DNA of 64,000 nucleotides from Azolla caroliniana (lineage: Eukaryota; Polypodiophyta), in assembly GCA_043228905.1 (NCBI GenBank), contig JBHGNT010000009.1, positions 6,262,001 to 6,326,000 on the forward strand, read 5' to 3'. The notes beneath the pieces were generated by a model, which searched no databases, had not been told where the DNA came from, and saw nothing but the letters and a program-made list of their open reading frames with translations. The first letter of the stretch is position 1; the number at the start of each line of letters is the position of its first letter. Positions 44,201 through 56,832 of the stretch are shown here, piece by piece. The position numbers and the translations under genes were made by a program.

Positions 44201-45545
44201 TTCTTTTATTTAAAATGGCAATGCAACTGTTTTTCACTCCATGTGATATGGAAAGTGTAACAATGTTAGCATCATAATGCATTGGAGCAAACTAGTACCA
44301 TGCATTATCTCTCCCTACAACTAGAGTGATTTTTCTATAGGGAAGAGAACATCAAACACATAACTCCAACATCGAACCCACAACCTTGATGTTGCAAAGA
44401 ACATATTTTACCTATTCGGTTTGTGACTTTGTACTTTAGTTTGTCATAAGGAAATATTCTCGTTTCCCAATTTCTCGTTATTGAAGATGAGAAAATAAAA
44501 TAGATGTGACATGCTCCATTTGCTATGGGAAATGGAGAACGTTGTTCAAGGTACATGTCAAATAAGTCATTCCACCTAAAGCACAAAGTGAACGAATTGG
44601 CAATTCGTATATATAGAAAACTGGCAAATCAAGTGTATTAAATACGGTGTAGTGGTAAACCTTAAGGTTTCGAATTGAAGTCTAAAGCGATGGATCTAAT
44701 ATATGTTCATGTTAAACCACGACCAAGTTCTTACGTTGAGATTATGCTTGTTAAACCTCACGACTTGTTTTTTCGGATAAATCTAACATGTGATATTCAC
44801 AGTTTTTTAATGTCATTCATTTCACGAAGATCTAGTTTACACACTGAAAGTATTATTTTTTATTGATTTAGATAAGGGAAGTATTTTGGGAATGTCAGAC
44901 TTTCTATATATTTTGCAAGTAAATAATGCACCATTCCTCTGTTTTCTGTGAGCTTTGATGTACATCAACATTTTTCTCCAAAAAGAATGGCTTTGTGGTT
45001 CACTTTCCACAACCCTTGATGGCTTTACAAATTCACTTCACACCCCGAGGGTTGACAATGATAGAAATGCCTTATAAAAGGCAATGCTAAACACGAGAAA
45101 GAAGATATAATAGTATTTAAAATGGCTTTACAAATTCACTTTCAACAGCCCAAGGGTGAAATTGATAATGTTGTGCTATTTTTTTAAAAAATACTAGAAA
45201 TTGGAAAAAGACGATACTGCAATTATGTGTAAAGTTAATGGAGTTCTATGCTATGAGAAGCTCACTTGATCTTGGAAGGTAGGATCTTACGCTATCGAAA
45301 TAAGTTTGTGGTCCCTTTGTATGTCTTTGAATTAGAGAATACAGACCTTTAGGGGTGAGATCGTTATAGGCCGAGTATCTATATAAAGCCTTATTGTAAG
45401 GAATCAAGATTGCGTCTTGTTTCTTGATTTACACAAGGTCTTTCTTTTTGTGCAAGTCACAGGCAAGCATGTGAGTGAATATGATTATGCACATTCTCTG
45501 TGTGCACATGTTTAGTACACTTTAAGCAATTAGTTAATGTGAGGG

Positions 45546-45747
45546 AATTATATTATATTGGAGGTATGTAGAATGAATAATAGCCTTGTAAGGACCTTAG
45601 TAGACTTGAGTTATGTGCTATGGTACATACCTAAATGTCTAGTGGGAATTATATTATATGGGAGGTATGTAGAGTGAATAATAGCCTTATAAGGCCCTTT
45701 GTAGACTTGAGTTATGTGATGTGGCACATGCCAAAATGTCTAGTGGG
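45546..45747. repeat. 101-bp two-copy tandem duplication
   Basis: AATTATATTATAT(T/G)GGAGGTATG starts both units (45546 and 45647). Both end AAATGTCTAGTGGG(C/A)A. About one tenth of positions differ. Confidence 0.85.
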
Positions 45748-46257
45748 CAAGAGTTAGTACACATTGCCATTTATGGGTTAATGAATTGCCTAGGAATTGT
45801 GACAACTATACAGTTATCATACTTGTACATACAAAGATGGTCGTCACACGGACACAAAAGTTTAGTTGCACGAAGTAGGGCCCCGAAACATCCTCTTATA
45901 TATTCTTTGTATACTTCGATGTTTCTAGAAGGTCCCCGAACGTTCTAGAATCTTCATACATATGTTAAATCTAGCATTGTCTCATCCTTTGGACCAACGT
46001 AGTTTTGGACGATGGTCTAGATGTTGAGATCTTCATACAAATGTGACTTACTCTTATCAAACTATTTCGGTTTAGTGTTAAACATCGTGAGATATAGGGG
46101 TAGCTCGCATGTCTCTTATTTGTTCAAGAGTCATCCCTTGTCATGCATATTTCCATCTTCCAACATATCATCAAGCTTACTTTTGTTTTAATTTGGAGTG
46201 AGGGAGCCTAATAGTTTTACTATGGATAGGGCAAGTTGATTATGATTTAAAAAAAAG

Positions 46258-46260
<3 letters not shown>

Positions 46261-46293
<33 letters not shown>
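46261..46293. repeat. (GA)n microsatellite
   Basis: An uninterrupted GA dinucleotide run of about 33 bases. Confidence 0.95.
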
Positions 46294-46296
<3 letters not shown>

Positions 46297-47294
46297 GATG
46301 TCACATGTGTTACTCAACATGGGAACATAATTTGTTGCTAAAGGTTAAAACATTGTGTATAATAAATAATAGAGGAATGGATAACTATTAATCTATACAT
46401 ATACTCATGTACCATTCATTGGGAGAGGGGGATATGAAAGCACCCTCTCATTTTTTTAATTGGTTTCTCTTTGTTCCCTTTCATAGCAAATAAAATTAGA
46501 AGGGGAATTTCTTACAGCTTATTAGAGCATCGCTTGTGATGGAATTTTACCTTTAGGTTGCAAAGTAAAATATAGATGTCGAGTCGAAGAAAACATGGTC
46601 GGACCTCGATGGAAGCTAATCATCCGGATCAAACAACCTTAATTATAACTAATTAAAGTTTAGCATGCCATCAACGTAAAGTTTGTTGTACTAGCTCAAC
46701 TAAGTCCAAAAGACTTTTGTGAATTTGCAAATTAAGCTCCACCATACAAGGGGTGCACATACATGTGCACACAATGTTCGGCATAGAAAACATAATCGAC
46801 GAGAAACCCAAGGCAATATCACGTTCTGAACACGAATCACACTTTTGGACATGTGACGGAATAGGTGCTTTGCAGTCCTAATTGCGCAGGAAAAAAAGAC
46901 ACAAACGTGAATCGACAAGCAAAGTATCTGGCATACGTGAACGGGGAAGTAAAAGGTAGGATTGAATCATAGGTAAACCCCCCACAAGGGATGTACCGAT
47001 TTGCTTGTCATGGCAAGAGGAACCGATTTGCTTGTCATTCATCGTGGTACATAGTATGAATCCATGATGAATGAAGATAAATGATGTGCTTCATAAAATT
47101 GAAAGAGGGGTGTGTTTGTGTGTGCACATGTGAAGCAAAATAAGAGAGCTTGGTTTTTTGTGTAGTATAAAATAAATGGGAGGCCTACTTTTGTAGTTTT
47201 TTGCCGATATTTGCAACCCACCCCCCCAAAAGAGAGAGAAGGAAAGGAAAAAGAAGAAGGAGAAGGTGGGAATAAATAAATAAAAAGACATAAT

Positions 47295-47460
47295 GAGGAG
47301 AAATTATTAGTATTTGAAATAAAATTATAAAAATCCAAAATAAATAAATAAATATACTGTATCTAATATCTATGTGTGAGGAGAAATTATTATTATTTGA
47401 AATAAAATTATAAAAATCCAAAATAAATAAATAAATATACTGTATCTAATATCTATGTGT
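47295..47460. repeat. 83-bp two-copy tandem duplication
   Basis: GAGGAGAAATTATTA starts both units (47295 and 47378). Both contain (AATA)n and end ATCTAATATCTATGTGT. Nearly identical copies, so recent. Confidence 0.92.
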
Positions 47461-47788
47461 GTGTGTGTCTGTAAAAATGAAGGCATCGCCTTGCGTCCTG
47501 ACGCGTGTCACGCCTACGTCCGAGCCAGAAGATTCCATGACGTCACCCTCCCAGCAACTACACAACTCTTCTTCCTTGTTCTTTTTTCCCCCTTTTTCTT
47601 TTTGTTATTTTATTTTTTATTTTATTTTTCACCTTGATAATGACTAATATGTATTTCTTTTCTCTCTATATGTATTATGTACATATGTATATATTTTAAT
47701 AACAAACAAAAACTATGTATATTAAACGTTTTGCTTTTCTGAATTTGATTTAAAGCAAAATAGCTTCATAATGAAAGGGCTCTCTTGA

Positions 47789-47792
<4 letters not shown>

Positions 47793-47836
<44 letters not shown>
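47793..47836. repeat. (TC)n microsatellite
   Basis: A CT dinucleotide run of about 44 bases. Confidence 0.95.
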
Positions 47837-47838
<2 letters not shown>

Positions 47839-47839
47839 C

Positions 47840-49733
47840 ACAAAAACCAAACCACTAGATCATGCATTGCCTTAAGGGCCTTCCACAAAACCTCCCCAAG
47901 GCCAAGCCTCCTCACTCACCTATTTTGTGTACACATATACATATCATATACATAAGTTATTAGTAAATGTCTCGACACTCATGTTACAAGTTTCTGCACT
48001 TGTGTTGGGCCACACATCACACCGAGTACACTACACGTACGCATTAAAACTCGCATGATGCATTTATTATCATCTCACCATATCCATTCCCATCTCTGTA
48101 GGTTTTTATCGGGTAGAGAGGAAAGGGATCTCACTCCCACATTCCTTTCGCCATATCCATCGAGCTGCTTTTTGCTCACTTGCACAGGTGTGCCCCCAAG
48201 AAGAAGCCACCCAAGTACCTGCTCCTGTGTCTTTAATACATTAGGTTAGCCTCACGCGAGTAAATTGCCATATGTACCGAAGGAGGCGTGCTGGCAAACA
48301 GGTAAAGCACTACGCTTTCTTTTCCGCTGTAATTACTAACATGTCCATGCTCATACGTAGCTCATCGTCGTGACTTGTTATTGTACAACAATCTAGGATA
48401 GAGTTTTAAATACCAAAGCATGTGCCCCCCATCCTAAAGCAATTGTACCGAATTGATGGATTAAACACTCGGAATAATAAATAAACAGATTAATTCGACC
48501 AACAAGGAGGCTTTAGATAGATCACCACGAATGAACCCTTTATACAGGTAATGAATTGAATAGTTTTTATTGTATATCCACATACATTCAAGGCTTTCAC
48601 TACAATTTTAGAATATAGGGACAATATTTGCTTATAGCTCAGATGATCAACCAACGCAATCAAAACCCATAAAAAGACTTCGCACAATTAAAGCACCATA
48701 CTTGCCTCATGAACAACCAAAGAAAAAAGAGTGTACCATGCCACGTCCCATTAGATTAGACAACTTCGGTCTCACTTTCATCCCTAAGATACATACACAA
48801 CTAAAGAAACAAAAGTAAAATAAGGAAAAGAACTACAAAAATCGAACGTCATAACAATACAGGCATACAAAACGAGATCCGGAAAAGAAGGAAACCAATC
48901 GAGAAACAAAGAAGAAAACAGACTAGCTTTGGGTAAACAATCCGAGCCAAGTGTGGCAAATGAAGCCTACCAAGCAAGAAGGAAATGGGTGAAAATGTAT
49001 TCAAAAAGCCAACTTCCGGAAAGATGCGCCATCCGATTACAAAAGAATTTTACAAAGTTTCTTCAAGACACCCAGGTGAGGGGAGAAGGAGGTGTTGGGG
49101 GGAGGGTATTACAGGTATATAAGTACATATGGCATTCATGGTTTTACAAGCTCTTTTTAGGGTTTTGAATCCTTCAGATTTTTTAAAACTCCCAGCTTCT
49201 CGCCCTCTTCATTTTGAAGACAAGGAACCATCTCTTGTGCCAACAACCATCATTTCCAGAATCCTCCTTATAAAACTCCGAATTCCTGCAAAGATCCCTC
49301 CCTTGTCTCTGAGACCTCTCAAACCTTTTTTTCGATTACTATACCCTCATCAAAGGCCGATCCGTCCTCAGTTCATCGAAACAGCTTTTTCAGCTTTATT
49401 GCTTTTTCGCATTAAGCTTTTCAAATCACTTGAACCAGTGAGAACCCAAAAAACAAAAGAAAAAACAGAACAGAACAGCCACCAGCCTCAATTCAGTTCT
49501 ATTGCCGTTCCATCGTAGCACACTTTCTTGCTTTTTTTTTTTTATGCTATATGGCAAAAATTACATAAAGAAAAAACAGGATTTCTTCTCCTCTTCTCTT
49601 CACTTCACTTCTCTTCTCTTCTCTCTCTCTCTCTCTCTTAGAGAGCATCCAACAATTCCTTATTTACTCAAACTGTAGATCAAAAGTATATATACAAAAG
49701 AGAAAAAGAACAAAAAAAGGACTTGGGTTTAGA
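47840..49733. other. Non-coding interval downstream of the FLZ gene
   Basis: No supported gene. The part nearest 49733 (CT-rich at 49590-49640) should contain the FLZ 3' UTR. The plus-strand frames at 48929-49518 are open but match nothing I recognise, and one of them lacks an ATG start. Confidence 0.45.
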
Positions 49734-49908
49734 TCATGCAACTGCAGCACGGGCGGTGGCAGTAGCAGGTAATGTGTGGGTATGCATAGCATAGCAATTA
49801 GGTGTTGCGGATGATGATGATGAAGACGATGACAACATTCTTTCTTTGCGATCATCGAGAACAATTTGTTGATATCGGCATTCAGCCGAACAAAAGCCCA
49901 GATCTCCC
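49734..49908 (-). CDS. FLZ exon 2 (residues 305-362 and stop)
   Basis: The acceptor is ATGTTTTTCAG|GGGAGATC. It completes the finger (GDLGFCSAECRYQQIVLDDRK), then poly-Ser from TCATC-type codons, and stops at 49736-49734. Confidence 0.92.
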
Positions 49909-51743
49909 CTGAAAAACATTATATTATATAGACTAGATTTAGTGACATGTACATGGAAACAGAGAATCTCAATAATATTATGCTATGGGGACTAGCCCAT
50001 AGTAAGAAAAAGAACTGAATAAGACCCTAAACCTTACTATAAGCTTCAATCCTCAAAACCTTCAGCCTAAATTTCAACGATCAGAACCCTTGATACTGAA
50101 TTTTTTTTTTAACAGTAAACCCCAAGCTTTAAACCCTAAGGCTAATGCTTTAAACCTTGACCCCCCTAAGATTTGAATTCCCTCAAGACTTAAGGAATCA
50201 AGTGTAGGCTGTGCTGACTCTGCTCCAGCAAAGCTCATAATGTGATCGATCCTATTCTGCATTTAACGTTTCAAGAACAAATACTTATACGCATAGTCCT
50301 AAAAAGCCATATTAATTTATATCAGAAATTTTACATCCTTGATCTTATTTTTTCGTGGTTTTCTTTCTCTCTCCTGTAGGGTGTGCGGTGTCTAGTAACA
50401 ACAAAGAACTTCTTTTGTCATAGCTTCAGTACATAATTCATGTGCAATCAAAAGACTTTTGAGTTAATTTCTTCTGTATTTTGCTTGCAACTCAATAGAG
50501 TTAGGACAGAATCGGTGCCTTTTCGCTCACAAACAAATCGAACAAAGTTGATTCCAGTGTATTATTTTCCAGCTCACAAAGTGCATTTTTAATTCTGTTT
50601 TTGCTCGCAACACAATTGAATAAGATTTAAATCACAGTGTTATCTTACTCGCATTTTGATTCAAATAGGATCAAAATGCAGAGTGCATTTATTTCACCAG
50701 ACATCCCATCAAACAAAATCAAATGGCAGTGGTAATTTTCAGTCATTGTTCCATCCCAAGGTTCCATGGAGTCCTATGAATGAAAGATAATAAGGAAGAA
50801 ATTGGAGAGAAAGCTCATGTTACTCTTACCTGTACATGAAGATATCTCTCCCCTGAGAGAGAGGGCGCTTGCAGAGGCAACAGAAACTGAGGAAATGTGT
50901 TGATCCATGGAAGCTTCCATGGCTGCTGCTGCCACAAAAATTAGTAGTGGCAGCAGGCGATGCAGTAGAGAAGATAGACTCCCTCATCCTTTCCATTTCT
51001 CTCTCATCATCGTCGTCGTCTTCTTCATCTACTTCTTCCTTTATCATCTTCTGCTCCAGATTTAAGCTAAAATCCTCAGCTTCTTCTTCATTGATCTTTC
51101 TGTGGATATTTGACCTAATTTCAGCCCTCATTTCATCATCATCATCCTCCTCCTCCTCCTCTTCACCCTCGCCATGGAAACCATGGCTTTCTTCTTCACA
51201 GCTCTTCTTGCTATTACACAGGCCTGCGACCATAATCGATATTGGATCACTCTTTAACGAAACTAATTTACTACGAGATAGCTCCGATTCCTCATTAATA
51301 AGCTTCGCTGCTTCAGCTTCAGCTTCTTCCGCAGCGATTTCTTCCGCTTTAATGGCGACCACGATTCCTAACCCTATCCCTGCAGGTACAGGATTACCTG
51401 CAGAGATCAGGAGGCTTCCAAGAACAGAGCGAGGAGACCTAAGCGCAGCTCTGTGGCTATGGCGGCACGAACTTGAATGTTTCGGAGCCGTACAAAGCTC
51501 AAGAACGGACTTAGGGCTTTCACAGGCCTGATAAGGGTTACAGTTAGGGTTATGGTTAGGGATACTGTTAGTGTCACTGTTAGGGTTAGTTCTAAGATTT
51601 TCTGAAGCTTCTATGGCGAGTTTGAATCCCACCACGACCTGCTGAGGAGAGTCCTTGTTATTCGAGTTTCCATAGCTTAGAAGCTGTGATTTACTCGTCG
51701 TTTTTCTGAGGAAGTTGTTAGGGCGAGGGCGCTTGCCCAGCAT
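49734..51743 (-). CDS. FCS-like zinc finger (FLZ, DUF581) protein, 2 exons
   Basis: Exons 51743-50830 and 49908-49734 join at TACAG|GTAAG and TTTTTCAG|GGGAGA, giving 362 residues. The start MLGKRPRP is the typical FLZ N-terminus, and the frame has a TAA 36 codons upstream. The FLZ domain spans residues 284-316 across the intron: FLSFCCLCKRPL with C288 and C291, DIFMYRGDLGFCS, then C311 and C315 (AECRYQQI). Before it lie two very acidic blocks (Glu/Asp runs near residues 209-220 and 253-262), an Ala/Glu helix and a Ser-rich stretch. After it come poly-Ser and an Ala/Thr tail. FLZ proteins are plant-specific adaptors that bind SnRK1 kinase subunits; that role is inferred here. The intron position inside the finger is usual for the family. 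At 362 residues it is on the long side. Confidence 0.92.
50830..51743 (-). CDS. FLZ exon 1 (residues 1-305)
   Basis: ATG at 51743-51741, donor ATGTACAG|GTAAGA. It carries MLGKRPRP, the acidic blocks and the first Cys pair of the finger. Confidence 0.92.
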
Positions 51744-52440
51744 ATCTTCGTTGCCAACTGCTGTATTGATTGAAGCCGTAGTGAAGAAATTTGAAGAGGA
51801 AGAAGGAAGCAAATAAGAGGAAACTGTACAGAAATCAAGCTCTGATTTTTAACCAGGTGTAACAATAAAACACAAAGACCGAGCTCTGACAGACCCTGGA
51901 ATTTAAGCTCGCGAAGCAGAATTAGAAGCACAGGAATTAAGAAAAGAAGAAGAAGACGATGGAACAACCAGAAGGCGTTGAAGAAGAATCACAGAAAAAA
52001 GAAAAAAAAAAAAGAGGAAAAAACAGAGATTGAAGGAGAAGATCCGATCGTTGCAGAAGGGAAGTCTGAATTGGCAGAAGTGGAGATTAAAATATCGAGA
52101 ACTGAGCTGTGGCGGAGGAAGAATTGGGGCAAAGGAAAAAACCAGGCAGGCAGGCAGGCAGTAGGAAACCTATATAATGAAGGGATTGTGGAAGAAGAGA
52201 AATGTGCAGAGCAACAATGAGGAAGTGGAGAGGCTGGCTATGGCGAGAGAGAGAGAGAGAGAGAGAGAGTCGATCCTAAGCAGAATCGAGAAGAGAAGGA
52301 TCCACTGCGGAGAGAGCTGAGCTGAGCTGAGAGCTCTCTGGCTATGGCGGACACAGAGCAAAAATAGAAACTCAGAAGAGTATATAGAAAAAACACGAAG
52401 GAGGAGGAGAAGGAGAAAGGGAATCAAGTCACATGTAACC
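51744..52440 (-). promoter_or_regulatory. FLZ 5' leader and core promoter region
   Basis: Two TATA-like sites face the gene: TTATATAGG at about 52178-52170 and CTATATACT at about 52389-52381. The leader is purine/pyrimidine biased, with (GA)n at 52243-52269 and GCAG(GCAG) repeats near 52150. I cannot choose between the two sites. With the distal one the leader would be about 600 bases and contain upstream ATGs. Confidence 0.35.
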
Positions 52441-52441
52441 A

Positions 52442-52471
52442 TGGTTAAGTTAACGTGACTTAACTTAACCA
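52442..52471. promoter_or_regulatory. Perfect 11-bp inverted repeat with GGTTAA cores upstream of FLZ
   Basis: TGGTTAAGTTA (52442-52452) and TAACTTAACCA (52461-52471) are exact inverted copies with an 8-base spacer containing ACGTG. GGTTAA is the core of GT-factor sites. It lies 700 bases upstream of the FLZ start codon. Confidence 0.45.
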
Positions 52472-52488
52472 GGGTTAGGTTAACGGCC

Positions 52489-52501
52489 GTCAAGCCTTGA
52501 C
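52489..52501. promoter_or_regulatory. Palindromic pair of W-box cores upstream of FLZ
   Basis: GTCAAGCCTTGAC holds TTGAC on both strands, the WRKY-binding core, arranged as an exact palindrome. Function is inferred from the motif only. Confidence 0.35.
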
Positions 52502-52556
52502 TGACGCCCGCTACTTTTGGATGGGAGACGTAGACCCTATCTCTTTCTCACCTTCT

Positions 52557-52592
52557 TCTTCTTTTTCTTCTTCTTCTTCTTCTTCTTCTTTC
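52557..52592. repeat. (TTC)n microsatellite
   Basis: A TTC trinucleotide run with one interruption. Confidence 0.9.
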
Positions 52593-53621
52593 CCAATTCA
52601 TTCTTTATTTTTTTTATGTTCCTATTCCTTCTTCTTTTTTCCCAATTGTTTTTTTGGGTGTGTTCTTTTTTTCCCCTTTTGGTTTATTATAAATTTATAT
52701 GTATCGAAGTGTACATATTAGTTTGGTCATGAGGAAGCACAAATAAAAAGTCTTCCACATTACATAAATTATATGATCGATTCCCTTCTTCTACATTTTA
52801 TATGTTACACAATCCATCTCTGGTCATGACTCTATATGTCCCAATCTATTTCACCCACCTGGCAGATGAACACCCGTCATCATTCCAGACCTTGTCACCT
52901 GCTACGAACTTCTCTCCCGTCCATGAAAGTCCCCCCACGTCCCCACCTAGACAATGTCCGCTCGCCCGCCTGCCCCACCATCCCATCTATACAAGCAATG
53001 TCACAGAGCAGGGCAATAAAACCATGTGTGGCTTTCCCAATCATGTTTTTCACAGATACATGGTATTCACTTTTGTCGCCTTCTGTTAACTGAGATGTGT
53101 GGCTGTGACCTTACCCTGGGTCTATTGCTAGGTTGTAGAAGCAATTGCTTGGCCTCTCAATCCCAACTAGGTATCCAAACCCTCACATGTAGAAAAAACT
53201 CATAAAAGTCGAGCATTGTTCGAAGAAGAAGCATATCAATGTCTCTGATCGTGCCAACGTTCCCTATGAGAGCCACGTGTAAAAGTTCTCGTGTCAAAAG
53301 ATAGTGATTTCTTATGCTTGTACCATATCATTGTGAAGCCACTGTCTTGTGGATCCAACATCTCTTTACTTTATTGTAATTAAAGCTAGAGATCTCCTAA
53401 GCATGCCACGCCTTAAGTGCTCAAATATTTATAAAAAAAACAAATATATGCAATGCACATCGCATTGATGTAATTCAAATGTAGCATGAACCTTGAGCTC
53501 TCAAGAAATTCATGCTTCGTAACATATGCGCTAAATTGTTTCTAGTGCTTTTACATTACCTAATTCACGTACATTGATATTGTTACAAAAGGAAAGGCGT
53601 GCATAGATGGACGTCACTTGA

Positions 53622-53746
53622 GGAGGAAATGTGCAGGGATGTGGTTAATGTCCTAAACCTTCATTCTAGAGTACGCGTAATTGATTATTGAATCCTCGGT
53701 TTGGAGGAAAGTGCATGGATGTGATTACTTTCCTAAACCTTCATTT
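53622..53746. repeat. Direct repeat, 81-bp period
   Basis: GGAGGAAATGTGCAGGGATGTG at 53622 and GGAGGAAAGTGCATGGATGTG at 53703 both run into CCTAAACCTTCATT. Confidence 0.75.
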
Positions 53747-56700
53747 GAACAACCTTAGGAAATAATGTTAGAGCTTTTATTATGGTTAAAAGCAACCAAG
53801 TTCAATGTATCTTAGTAGGACTTAGAGTAAAGTAAAAGATGCTCAACTTATAAGTCCATCTTAAATACAAAAATAAATACCCGCGAATGGTGGAGGGTTT
53901 CACATCCCACAAGGTGCACGATATCTTGCCAAAAACAAATCCTCTCACAATGACACTCACACAAAGTATGGCCACTCCAGTTATTAATACATTGTACATT
54001 TTATTAGAAAATACGAGGATTATTCCTTAATTGTAGTAGGTTTGCCCTCCTACTGTCACGGAGCACACATCCCTCGATGATGGCGTTCTTCACTTTGCTA
54101 TGGTGATGTACTACTCCATTCTTTCTATCCAATACATCACGTGCCAGCTAGTACTTGTGGGCATCGGTCTTAAAAACTACATATGAATGATATATATATA
54201 TATATATAATAATATATATATTACTTTTGTGGCCCAAGCATGGTTGTTAGTGGGTTAGCATCATAATGGATACATACATATGTGATGATGCCCCTTTGGA
54301 TACATATGTGAAAGTGTGTGTGCTTTCCTATGAGATGTGTCTAGTTCTCCATGCTCCATCCTCAACATAAATTTACGTAATTCATAAATTCGTGTAATGT
54401 TCATGATAAGTGCACTAGACATTCTACACATGCTTATTTTACTATCTATCTAGAATATGTGTGTGAGCGTGTGCACATATGTTTTAAGGAATTGTTTGTT
54501 TGTGTGCATGTGTCTATGCTTGTGAGAGCGCGTGTGCGTATGTCGAAGACTAGCTCGCATCATGCACATTTTTGGGCCCTCTATATAGAAGATACAAACA
54601 ACTTAGGCTAAAGTTCCACCTTTAACCACCTAAAGATTCATTAGTGGCCCAATTCCTTTTGTGGTTCGTACTTTGGACAAAAGACTAGCTTAATAAAGGC
54701 GAAGGCGATTTTCGGCATGTCTTCATGTGCCAGTGTCTTTATGTGTACAAGTTTTCTTTATTACTTTCTCTAGAAAAGTGACCAACTTTGAGAAAATTTG
54801 TAAGCATCTAAACGTCGATCAATTAATTTCAGATGATATATATTTTCAACGGGTGTATGTATTCCAGCTCCCTGGGGCATTTAGTAGCCAAAAATGATGG
54901 GTATGTGGATATTTGTGATTGGTGCTATGTCCATGAGACCCGGTTTGTTTCCCTGTGCGATATTCCCATATTTTTTCCACCTCCACAAGAATAAGAAGAA
55001 ACCGAAGTGAGAATACAATGTGAAGTACATCGATAGAGCTATTCTATTGAGCCCCCTTGTACGTTCATGTATGCATTATGCTTGGTCTATGAGGCATTGG
55101 CTATGTATGCTCATTGCTACCTTACATTAGCATCTCGTTGATGGTTTGAGTTGTGACTCTCAAAGTGCTTTTTCTATGTGTTGTAGATGCTCATACCTAA
55201 GCATGTCATATCTTGCCATGTTGGTTCATACTTCATTACTAACATCCCACAACCTTGATCATGATACTCCAATCAATACATCCTCATTTCTTTGGACGTG
55301 ATATGCCATATCTTTGGCAAGAATCTTGTCCACACATAGTTTTGGACTCTTTTAAACATGTACATTATCAAATTTGCTATGCATTAAGTATTTCTTTAAC
55401 ACCTAAGTCTAATGATTACTATTATATGCATGTTCGACTCGAATTTGTGTTGAGCGACTTTTCAAGCCATACCTTTTTTTTTGGAGGTCATTCAGCAATC
55501 GATATTTTGTGTTTCAAAGGCATTCAAGATTTTTTGTCATATGCGTATAATTCATTCTCCTCTTTGAATAAAGTGCGAGAGAATGGAAAGCTTGGACCCA
55601 CTAGTTTCAAATAAGAAAGTGATGCCCAGATATAATAAAGGAGTTAAATATCGGTAGGGGTTGTAAAGCATAAAACAAGCATTTGTAGGCAATTATGAAA
55701 GAAATGTTCGGAAATAGATTTTGCCACAATTATGCAGTAGAAACAATGTATGCAAGTACGAGTTTGTCTTTTACCAAAATGCTAGCATCATGCCATCTAC
55801 ATTTCTAATTTGTCCTGAACTAACCAGTTTGGATTCTTAAATATGGCCATGAATTAGAACCCGGGCCTCAATATCAAGTCTTGATCTCAACGATAGATTG
55901 CAATAATGATTTACATGAGAGGAGAAAAATGAGGTCTAATGTACCTATTTTGTTTTGATTCTCCACGTCATTGTTCCATTATAATTTGTAGAAAAGCACG
56001 AAAGTCGAAACTATCGAGATTATGGATCTTAATCTTGTCGATTATCACAGTCATCCAGCGTGATATGCCAAATTCTAATACATTTGGTAGAATTAGGTGG
56101 TCGATACAAAGTACAAGTGTGGTTATAACATGAGTCTATCTTGTCATGGAACTTTGGAAGTAACAACCTTTCTTGAATATTTGACAACAAATTATTTCGC
56201 ATTTGCGCGTTTGTCGGATTGACGAAACAAGCATTGTTTACTGATAGGCACTTGAAGCAAATTGATGGGAAATTATATGATAAAAACAAAATTTCTACTG
56301 TTCAAGTCTACACATTTCTTAATTCTAAAGCTACGTGCAAAAAGATAGTGTTCCCCACAAAGGGTAATTTGAAAAAGTAAAGGTTGTAAACATGAAGGAT
56401 AAAATTGAAACCAAGGTTGAAGTTAAATTGGGCTTACCCTTAATTTATGGATTTTTAATCCTAGGTGTATAAATGCATCCATAACTCCAAACTTTCCTCC
56501 AAAAATGCAAATTCCTTTAAAATAGCATAAATTTCTATAATGACACACTATGGGATTTTACAAACAAGAAGATTTTGTGGAGATTGGTTATTGGAAACTT
56601 GTATTCGCATCTAGGATATTGAGAATGTATCTACTATGGGCTTCTTGACTAGAAAAGCGGAAAAATAGATGGAGACTCAAAACAGATAGATAGATAGATA

Positions 56701-56794
56701 TCTTTTTAACATCCACGAGAGACTGATTGCAATGTATGTATAGGGCGGGGCTAAGCCCATGATGAGGATCGAGCTTGAGGAGAGAGAGAGAGAA

Positions 56795-56832
56795 GAGAAG
56801 AAGAAGAAGAAGAAGAAGAAGAAGAAGAAGAA
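56795..56832. repeat. (GAA)n microsatellite
   Basis: A GAA run preceded by (GA)n. Confidence 0.95.

Larger units (their letters stand above)
38900..45000. other. Gene-poor intergenic block
   Basis: I see no supported gene. It contains a (TA)n tract near 40025, tRNA-like modules (40423-40470, 41139-41200, 44649-44682), and a duplicated TGAATCTACCCAATGGTAAC (40890 and 40949). Around 43505-43550 a plus-strand reading KAIDTSAYILNKC recalls Copia integrase, possibly a very old remnant; I am not confident of it. Confidence 0.4.
45001..47290. other. Intergenic block, no gene recognised
   Basis: It contains the 101-bp duplication, a TATA-like CTATATAAAGCC at 45379-45390 that could belong to an old LTR, and (GA)n at 46261-46293. 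Short reading frames look accidental. Confidence 0.4.

Noticed and set aside
46261-46293. CRISPR-like or satellite array
   Set aside because: It is a simple GA dinucleotide run; no spaced repeats exist in the window.
49129-49518. 129-codon plus-strand frame downstream of FLZ
   Set aside because: No family resemblance; it lies in the expected FLZ 3' region on the opposite strand and contains simple CT-rich sequence.
50869-51531. Long plus-strand Ser-rich frame
   Set aside because: It is the antisense shadow of the Glu/Asp-rich FLZ exon.
51744-51812. Extending the FLZ protein upstream of MLGKRPRP
   Set aside because: The frame has no ATG there (it would need TTG), and MLGKRPRP is the family-typical start.
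51978-52220. Plus-strand Lys/Glu-rich open frame upstream of FLZ
   Set aside because: It is the complement of the purine-biased FLZ leader, lacks any family signature and has low-complexity composition.
55255-55614. 119-codon plus-strand frame as a gene
   Set aside because: No recognisable domain, no nearby exon support and AT-rich composition like the surroundings.
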